From the NCBI GenBank assembly GCA_015832175.1, contig WJXW01000011.1, positions 868,001-932,000 of the forward strand: DNA of 64,000 bases, read 5' to 3'. Shown piece by piece: positions 56,700 to 64,000 of this stretch (positions within the stretch are counted from its first letter, which is position 1; every line of letters begins with the position of its first letter). Source of the stretch: Paraphaeosphaeria minitans (Eukaryota; Ascomycota; Dothideomycetes; Pleosporales; Didymosphaeriaceae). Made by a program: the position numbers and the translations under genes. The notes beneath the pieces were generated by a model that saw nothing but the letters and a program-made list of their open reading frames with translations, was not told where the DNA came from and did not search any database.

Positions 56700-57035
56700 T
56701 TAGGTAATCCAAGCTATTTTTGGATAGCCGTCTGGGGAAGGAACTACCGTACCGTACCTGCCTACACTAACAGTGCGCAGCTGCTATTTTCCCTGCACGT
56801 TCCATTGTGCGTGTAGGTAGTTGTGGCTAGGTGGAGATTATATCTAACCACTCCCACAGCGAAACACACTCTGGCCATCCTCCTCCACAATCGCTCTGGG
56901 CTGGCCTTGCGCGAGCATTTCGTCCGAGCAGCGGAAGGATGCCCCACCGTGACAGTCGCCGACGTCGCTTGCGCCTATGATCAGGCACCTCGAGTCTCTC
57001 CACAGTTTCATCGCCCGAGGCCGCGTCAGGCACTG

Positions 57036-57104
57036 CATAGCCATCACATAGCCGTCACATAGCCATCACATAGCCGTCACATAGCCATCACATGGCCATC
57101 ACAT
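57036..57104. repeat. 11-bp tandem repeat with alternating variant units
   Basis: Six units of CATAGCC[AG]TCA follow each other. The variable base goes A,G,A,G,A,A, and the last unit reads CATGG. The alternation means the true unit was a 22-bp pair. Confidence 0.9.
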
Positions 57105-57414
57105 TGGCACGTAGCGGAATGCAACTCGTCGCGGGAAACCCAGCCATGGCGATTCATTCGGCCCATGGAAGGCCGACATGTTGAAAGTAGTACCTAAACA
57201 CCATCCAAGCATACGCTGCTCTGCAAAAGAATCCAACAAGAAACGCCCAGATAGACACCGTCCCTAATCAAGCCCATCCCATCTGCAGAAGCGCGCCGTT
57301 AGTCGTCATCCCAAAACTGTAAATGCCCTCGCGAGCCCGTGATGGCCAGCCACACCAGCCACACCATCCCATCCCATCCCTCCCATCGTGACATCGGCCC
57401 TCGAGACCCTCCCA

Positions 57415-57968
57415 CTAAACACCCTGATGCATCTCGACCTTCGGCCCCTTGAGCATCGGCGCAACCGTCTCCCTCTTGAACACCTGGACCGCGCCCAGCA
57501 CCACGCTCCCCATCCACGCCAGCCAATTCACCGCGCTCAGCGCCGTCCCCGCCTTGGCCACGTCGCACACAGCGCCGAAGCAGATGCGGTCCCGCAGGAA
57601 CAGCGCCAGCGCGATGAACCCGCCGAACCAGTACAGCATGGTCAGCGTCTCGAGGGCGAGCAGGCCGAACCTGACGGGCGACGAGGCAGCGGGGGAGGGG
57701 AACTTGGTGGGGACGACGACGAGCGCGCCGAGCGCGAGGAGCGACCACGCCGGGCTGAAGACCATGAAGTTCACCTCGACGGGCGACATGGCGCGCCAGT
57801 GGGAGGACCACCAGGAGGCGACTGGGAGCTGTTAGGACGGCGTGTCGAGGGAGACACACAGGGGGAGGGGGGAGGAGACGGACCGTAGGCCATGAGGCCG
57901 AGCACGATGACAGACAGGAGAACCTGGACGGCTCGCGCGCCGAGTATGATTTTGCCAGCGTTGACCAT
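57415..57968 (-). CDS. MARVEL-domain-like four-segment membrane protein
   Basis: Exon 1 is 57968-57884 and exon 2 57821-57415, giving 163 residues. Four hydrophobic segments are visible: RAVQVLLSVIVLGLMAYV; FSPAWSLLALGALVVVPT; LLALETLTMLYWFGGFIALAL; and ALSAVNWLAWMGSVVLGAV. Length, segment spacing and the paired cysteines before segment 4 (ICFGAVCDVAKA) match fungal MARVEL proteins, which sit in the plasma membrane or vesicles. The 62-nt intron has an unusual GTCCGT donor; the rebuilt junction YVASWWSSHW fits. Two conserved tryptophans follow the first segment. Confidence 0.82.
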
Positions 57969-59416
57969 TGCGACGGTTTCCCTTTCTTATCCCGGAACGA
58001 TCGTAGGTAGTCGTTCGTAGTTGCAGCAGGTAGGTAACGCAGTAATCCCAGCGATGCGCAGCGTAGGTATCCTCAAAATCCCAATCTCTTCAATGACCCG
58101 TCTGTAAAGAGCGAACGCGGAATCAATGAACAAGCCCACAAGACTATCTTCCTTTCAAAGGAGCGTCGGAGAATGAAAAGAATGAAGAAGAAGAAGAAGA
58201 AGAAGAGAAGAAGAAGAAGATACGAAGAATGGAGGAGAAGAAGAAGAAGAAGAAGAAGAAGAAGAAAGAAAGGTGTCCAGTAACAACGATAACGTCCTTC
58301 CCAACAACAAAAAGCCCAGCAACGACGCACCCCCCCTTCCATATTGAAAGCCACTCCAATTCCCCGTCTTCCCCAAAAATAGCCGGCACGTCGAGGAATC
58401 CCACGCCGTGCCCAGACGGGAAAAAGTCACGTCTTTCCATGCGGTGGAGAGGCTGCAGGGAGCGTGACTGGTCTGGCACCACGTTCCGCGTTTCACCCTC
58501 AGACGTGCGACAGGGTTGCGCTTTAGTCGCCAAGCGGTGCTCGTTGGTCGGCGGCTTGCTTCTGCGGCGAGCCTGTTGCAGGGCGGGCGGGTACTGCAAT
58601 TTTGTACCTAGCAGAGCGCAGAGGCAACGCCTGTTTCTGCGTGCTGGCGAACACGTTACGGTCAAGTCGCAAGTGGCGCAACGTGAAGGGAGTGGGAGTG
58701 GTCGCCTGGGTGTCGATAGGTACGTCTGCGTCGAGTCGTGCACAGCCACAGGAGGCCGGCATCCCATAACCGATATAGGTTTTCACCGTCACTGGGGGAA
58801 CTCGCACCAAGATCATGTTCAAAATCTCATCTGTTGCAAAATTGCCCATGCTCGCTTTTAGTATCTTACACATGCAAGCAATCCCAGAGATCGCGGTGGA
58901 AACAGCATGCTGATGTGCCTAAAATCCACCTCTTGACTTGGTCTGCATACCTGATATCCCTGAAAACCAATACTGATCGTGGAGACCGGGTCTCGTCAAT
59001 AATAAAGCCAGTGCGCACCAGCATCCAGCGAGCATTCCAGCTCCGCAAGACCCCGAAGCGCCGGCCATTTACCACCAAGAACCGAGCCAGAGCAATGTCC
59101 GTCATGTCCATGCACAAATGCCACCGCTTTGAGTACAGAAAGGAAGAAAATAAAAAAGAAAATGTGTTCCGACCATGGTATTCACCCCGTTCAAGCCATG
59201 ATCCGCCTACCCTCAACTATTCGCCGTTATCCTGATGCGCCGTTCCAGACCCAGAAAGTCAAGGCTCCGAGGAAATGCAGCCCGAACGTGGAAGGTAATG
59301 TACATTGGATCCAAAGCGTCGAGGAACTGTGCTGCGGATTCGAACATGGCGCGTCGCATTCTCAGCGTCGTGCCATGCCTGGGAACGCAGAACTCGAGCA
59401 GGAGACCAGGTAGCGC
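57969..59416. other. Spacer with GAA repeats
   Basis: About 1.45 kb without a supported gene. Long minus-strand frames in it (poly Ser/Leu/Phe) are by-products of the GAA array. The right end is the 3' flank of the EDC4-like gene. Confidence 0.55.
58184..58270. repeat. GAA trinucleotide arrays
   Basis: Two blocks of GAA (about 58184-58220 and 58236-58268) are separated by a short mixed purine stretch. The strand is nearly pure purine, a sequence type able to form triplex DNA. Confidence 0.93.
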
Positions 59417-62400
59417 TTAGGACCGAGACACATAAGAGCCTACGTGAGAGCTAGGATAACTGGGTCGGGGAACAAGATCGCCCACACGCTTGACCAATCC
59501 GGCAATGCGACGGAGGGAGGCGTCGCCAGGAGAACTCTCGTTTAGGCGCATGTAGGCGTGAGTAAGACGCTCCTTGATAACCTCCATGATCTTGGGGACA
59601 ACGTCATGCACTTCGGGATCCTGCGAGCATGGTTAGCAATGAAACAGTATGTAGAGCAACGTTACTTACGTTAGGGTCGATGTTCCTGAGCACAGTATCA
59701 AGCCAAGCAAGCCGCTCCACGAGGTTCTCCTGGAGGGAAGTTGTCACCACGGCACCGGTCGAGAGGATCAGTAGCGGTGATATTTGACCAAGGTAGCCCG
59801 GGTTGCACTTGATGAACACAGTGTCAAACAGCTCATTAGAGTTGGGGGACTGCACCCATTGCATCGTGGCCTGCTCGTACTTCTGCGCGCTGAGAAGATC
59901 GAAAATATCCTGGGCTTCAATCTCCTCCGCAGTCCTCTGCTTTGCAGCTGGGGGAGCAGCCGCGGCCACTTGGGTAACTTGCGACAAGCCCTTGATGTGC
60001 TGCTGCAGCGTGTTGACTTGGTTCTGAAGCTCAGCTTGAGATGCCGCCATTGCCTGAATGGTTTGGAGACAGGTCTGCACGGTCTCTGTCAACTGGTGAA
60101 TCTTGTTCAAGTCATTCTGATGTTGGATCTGCGCATGCCGGACCTGCTCATTGAGCTTGCTCTCGACAGCATTGGTGACGTTCGCGAGAGCAGGCGTGAT
60201 TACGGCACCGACACCCGCTGTGATCGTCTGCTCGAGGCTAATTGCAACCTTCTTCGAAATCTGATCGGAAAGCGACTGGAAAATCTGCGGACTCTTCAAG
60301 GTGCGCGAAACCGCCTCAGGAACCTCTTTGGAGAGCTGAGGACCAAGATGGGCCTTGACGGTATTGCCTAGGTTTTTCTCGAGGGTGGAGGTGGTCTGTG
60401 TCAACAAGCTGGGCAACAAGACCTCACGCATGTTCTGATCAACCATCTTACGGATCTGCCCCTCCACATTATCGGATAGCGTACTAGATACCAGACGAAG
60501 CACGGCTTCCTGGTTCGCACTGTTCTGAGCTTTGGCGGCGCGTCTCTCATCATCGAGGCGCTTGGACACTGAGTCGGTGTATTGCGACAAGCTCTTGCTG
60601 ATTTCTGCCTGAACGGCATCTTCAAGCTTCTTTGAGTCCAATGTAGCGGCAGACGACTGCTGCGGCAGTTGACCAACCAGCTTCTTGGCCCACTCAGGAA
60701 TCTCAGCATCAGAAGCCTTAGAGGAGCTGGCCTCAGTAGGCTCGGGTGCAGCTGGCGACTTCGTTCGCGGGGCGCTCTGAGCAGCTTGAGCATACGAGGG
60801 AGGTGGCGGCACCCGGGAAGAGGTCGAGACCTGCGAGGCCGACTCGGCCGTTGAGCGCTTCTTCTTTTTCTTTTCTGATTTCTCACTGCCGTTGATGATG
60901 GCAGCCCGAGCAGCATCCTGCCTGCTTTCAACCTTGGCCAAGGTAGATGCGCGCATAGCAGCCTCGGGGGTCATAGATTGGCGGGAGGCAGCGCTGCTTT
61001 CCTTCTTTAGGGCCTCGCGAGCAGACCGATCGGACACAGACTTCGGACCTGGCGTGTCACCGCTAGTTACCGAGTCATCCACGGGAGGAGCTGCTGGCTT
61101 CAACGGAGCTATGCTGATGACACCCTCATCTTGAGCCTCTTTGGGATGCATAGGCTCGCCTTCCTTCTTCCAGCCCAAGTCGCTTCGTCGAATGCGCAGC
61201 GTACATACACCCTTGGAATGCATCACGTAAAGCTCGAACAAGGCAGTGTTGTCCGGATCATCGGCGTCAGCCGGTCCAGCAGGCTCGTTGAGCATGTGGA
61301 GGCTACGAATCTGACCCTTCGAGGAGAACGAGTATTCAGTTATGCTGGTCATGATGGCCGTCGCGTTGACCGGAGGGAGTTGCTGGCCCCTGTCACTGCT
61401 CTTGTTCACGATACGTGAAATGTACGTGGCTTGGTTCATGACTGGCAGGTTGTAGCGCGGGCAAGACACGTGGACGAAGAAGATGGAGTTGCGCGTCGGG
61501 TGGGCTACAGCCATGATGCCGGTCTTCGGGTGGAAACCGACGCTGCAAATAGCATCGGACTCCTTCTCATGGGGCAGGTTGATCTCTTGGACGGCCTTGC
61601 CCAGGCCCAAATCCCACAGCTGGAAGGCGTGGTTTTGCTTCATACCAACCATGACGTATCGCAAAGCAATCCCCTTGTTAAAAGGTTTGTCCTTGTCGAA
61701 GAAGAACACGGAGGTTGGCCATGACTTGGCGTTTGCTGACGTGGTGTGGAACTCAAGCATAGTCTCAGAGACCTCAACTGATTTCTCATGTTCTGGTTTA
61801 GCGACCACAGGATCAATGAGTGGCCGAATATCCCAGAAGCGCATGCGTCCGGCCTTGTCCAAGGAAACGATGACAGTGTCATCCTCGCTGAACGTGAAAT
61901 CCTTCCCGGCCTTACCGGTGAGGATCTTGAGCGAACGCTCCTTATAGTACTTCTCGGTGTGAACGATGCGTGAGTTGCTACGCAGGAACCCATCGGCGAC
62001 ATGAGGCCAAATGATATGAATAGCCTTGCCACGGCCGATAGCGAAGAATTCGGGGTGGCGCGATGATGGCTTCGCCCGAGTCTTCAACTGTCCACCAGAT
62101 GTGTTATCATCTTGGGAAGGCGAGGGCGGGAGGACAAGGCCGGTCTTATCCAGTTCGTCGAAGTCGCTGTCGCGCACAGGGTCGACTGAGGCCCAGAAAA
62201 CAGTGCCATTGACTCCTATGCCTAGGACACTCTCAACAGACTGCCGAGACGAGTCCTCACCCCCGACACAAAGGGCGACATTGAATAGGCGCTCCTGGTG
62301 GTGTTCAAAGACCTGGCGATAGTCACCGTTTTCCTGGCGAATGATCCGGAAGCCGCCCTTCTTGACAATAGCGTATACAATGAAATTCTTGCTCGCTGTT

Positions 62401-63857
62401 ACAAGAGAGCGGTCGATCTGGTCGAACTCTTTTTTGAGCCTAGCGACGTCCATAACGAGATCCGGCGAAAAGAGAATACGTGGCTTCTGCAAGTCTTGGA
62501 CGGTGATAGAGGCGAACGCGCGCATAGGGAAGCGATAGACTATTACCGTCTGATCTTCTTCCTTCGCTGGGCTGTCCTCAGCACTCTCCCAGCTGTCGGC
62601 AACATCACCCTGGGCAATGTCGTTCGCAACTTGCTTCAGCGAGGCGGCAATTGGCTTCGAGACTTCCTTCTCTAATGCCTTGAAGTTAGCATCATCATCC
62701 AGCTCTTTCTTGATCTCCGAAGCAGTCTCGATGATAGCTTCTTCGATCTCCTCGACTTCCCCAGCCGGCATTCGAGCAAGCTCCTTCGCGGCCTCGGCCT
62801 CGAGAGTCTCCTCAATCTCCTTACCGATTTGCTCACCCAACTCACTGACAGCCTCGGCGACAGTTTCGTGTGGAGCATTGGCGGGTGACAACTTCCGGTG
62901 CTTATGTTGCGATTGGGGTCGCTCCTCGCCACTACTAGTAGATGCAGATCCATCCAAGCCGTGCTTGTGCTTGAGTATCTCCATCTTGGGGGCGAGCGCG
63001 GGAGCCTTCGGGGCCTCAGGAACTGGAGTCCTGTTTCGGGGACTGGCAGCTTCCAATTGTTCGAACGGGTTGCGATAGGTGAAGCGCGGAGCGTCGTTGG
63101 GACGAGTGGGTTCTGGCTCGAACTGGGACTGGCCCGGTCCATCGGATCCGAAAACCCTCATCGGAGAGGCAGCAGACGAAGCCACATTCGGATCCGTAGG
63201 GAGGTTCTCAAGGGTTATTTCAAGAGTTGCAGCGGCGGCAGCCAAGTCTCGAGCCACGTCGTTGACAGCCGTTTCTGGCTGCGGTGCGACGGGCGGAGGA
63301 GAGAAAGCTGCGGCTGAAGCTCGTGAGGAGTGAGCATCGCTCTGAGCAGGCTTTGGGTTCAACAAGCGCATCAGCAGGTCCTGTTGCTGGTGCTGGCTCG
63401 ATGCAGACGCCGACTCGGGTCGAGCAGCGAGTGATGCGGCGCTGGCGGGCGCCTGCGTCGATTTCCCGCCTGTGAAACCCGCAACAAGATCAGAGGCTGA
63501 GATAGCGCGGCCGTTAGCGGAAGGGGTGTCCAACGCCTGCGCATTCTGTGATGTGCGCCTCTGTTGCGCAGCGCTGGGCTGCGAATTGAAGCGCAGCAGA
63601 TTCAGCAGCTGCGTCGACTGTTGTTGCGGTGTCTGCTGCGACACGCCAGCCTGTTCAGGACCTGGCGTATTCGCGACGGAGGAATTGGGCGACATAATTT
63701 CAGATTGGTGATGCGGCTGCGGTCCGCCGGGCGATGGCGAAAAGACAGGTGACGATACTGAGGGTTGGTGATGACCGTGTGGCGAGTGTTGCGGAGCGTT
63801 GCTGCCGGTTGAGCCCTGGCCGTGAAGCAGGGCAAGCAAATCTTGCAGATCCGCCAT
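59417..63857 (-). CDS. EDC4/Ge-1-like enhancer of mRNA decapping (P-body scaffold)
   Basis: EDC4-type proteins bind Dcp2/Dcp1 and help bring decapping factors together in P-bodies; the fission-yeast counterpart is Pdc1. Exon 1 is 63857-59670 and exon 2 59620-59417, giving 1463 residues. The ATG at 63857 (MADLQDLLALLHGQG) has a good context and is the first in frame; the frame upstream lacks an ATG. Residues 1-430 are disordered, Gln/Ser/Pro-rich, with the short motifs LLNLLRF and DLLMRLLNP. Residues about 437-900 form a WD40-like propeller region (RMRFWDIRPL; FQLWDLGLGKAVQEINLPH). Then comes a linker with a KKKKKR basic patch near 1000, and from about 1085 a helical, coiled-coil C-terminal domain typical of EDC4. 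The 50-nt intron has GTAAGT and a GCTAAC branch point. Confidence 0.88.
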
Positions 63858-64000
63858 GGTGAAGGAGAAAAGGAAAGAACTGGTGATGTTAGAAAGTTGA
63901 AGGTGAGAAGCGTTTGTAGGTGAGAGAGCTGTGTTGGCGATGACGCTGCGATGGGAGCCCAAAATTCGCGTGCGGCAGCCCCAGCACAGCCTCTGTTGAT
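63858..64000. promoter_or_regulatory. Start of the EDC4 promoter/5' leader
   Basis: The 143 bp before the ATG are pyrimidine-rich on the minus strand (TTCTTTCCTTTTCTCC next to the start), common for fungal leaders. The window ends here. Confidence 0.4.

Larger units (their letters stand above)
56192..57414. other. Repeat-bearing spacer of 1.2 kb
   Basis: No gene is supported. It includes TACC-type runs at about 56425-56453, a GGTAC array at 56675-56699 and an 11-bp array at 57036-57104. The last 100 bp are the 3' side of the MARVEL gene. Confidence 0.5.

Noticed and set aside
58144..58767. Ser/Phe/Leu-rich frames across the GAA array
   Set aside because: Open only because the trinucleotide repeat has no stop codons in these frames.
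1..64000. Transposons, CRISPR arrays, rRNA genes, or a secondary-metabolite cluster
   Set aside because: No transposase or reverse-transcriptase motif, no terminal repeats, no regularly spaced palindromic repeats, no rRNA-like sequence, and no PKS, NRPS or terpene cyclase were seen.

Overview
The window is from a filamentous ascomycete (Pezizomycotina). Genes are split by short introns of about 50-65 nt with GTA/GTG donors and CTAAC-like branch points. Both strands are used, gene-free spacers run 0.4-2.5 kb, and the gene set is typical of these fungi: Tsc2, the CE15 esterase Cip2 family, homoaconitase of the alpha-aminoadipate lysine pathway, fungal 7TM proteins, a DUF7053-type protein and an EDC4-like protein. 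Dothideomycetes would fit the gene content, but the sequence alone does not prove it.

Layout. 1-8 kb: the exportin CSE1 (minus, cut by the window edge) and the Rheb-GAP TSC2 (plus) are divergent. 9-19 kb: a secreted serine carboxypeptidase, an MFS sugar-transporter-like protein, a PD-(D/E)XK nuclease-like protein and a 2-oxoglutarate/Fe(II) oxygenase. 20-28 kb: an RBR-type RING protein with a stop inside an otherwise open frame, a CE15 glucuronoyl esterase, a beta-lactamase-like serine hydrolase and a wrecked GH3 beta-xylosidase. 28-34 kb: a secreted Pro/Ser-rich protein ending in pentapeptide repeats, and a 7TM receptor-like protein. 36-41 kb: phosphoserine aminotransferase and homoaconitase share a 432-bp divergent promoter. 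41-48 kb: a short gene with a stop just after its signal peptide, a small secreted cysteine protein, a wax-synthase-type acyltransferase and a secreted Pro/Thr-rich protein. 50-64 kb: a second 7TM protein with a 15-nt microexon, a minisatellite-rich spacer, a short-chain dehydrogenase, a DUF7053 protein, a MARVEL-type membrane protein and the EDC4-like decapping scaffold.

How the genes relate. Most are housekeeping genes with unrelated roles (nuclear transport, TOR signalling, amino-acid synthesis, mRNA decapping). The clearest functional neighbourhood is 21.7-27.5 kb, where an esterase that would cut lignin-glucuronoxylan links lies near the remains of a xylosidase, suggesting decay of a xylan-use locus. 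SER1 and LYS4 may be co-regulated by general amino-acid control.

I found no obvious multi-gene undescribed system. The best leads are the PD-(D/E)XK protein, the two genes with in-frame stops, the pentapeptide-tailed secreted protein and the small secreted proteins. Exon coordinates were set by hand from splice signals and protein continuity. Family names rest on recognised motifs, not on searches.
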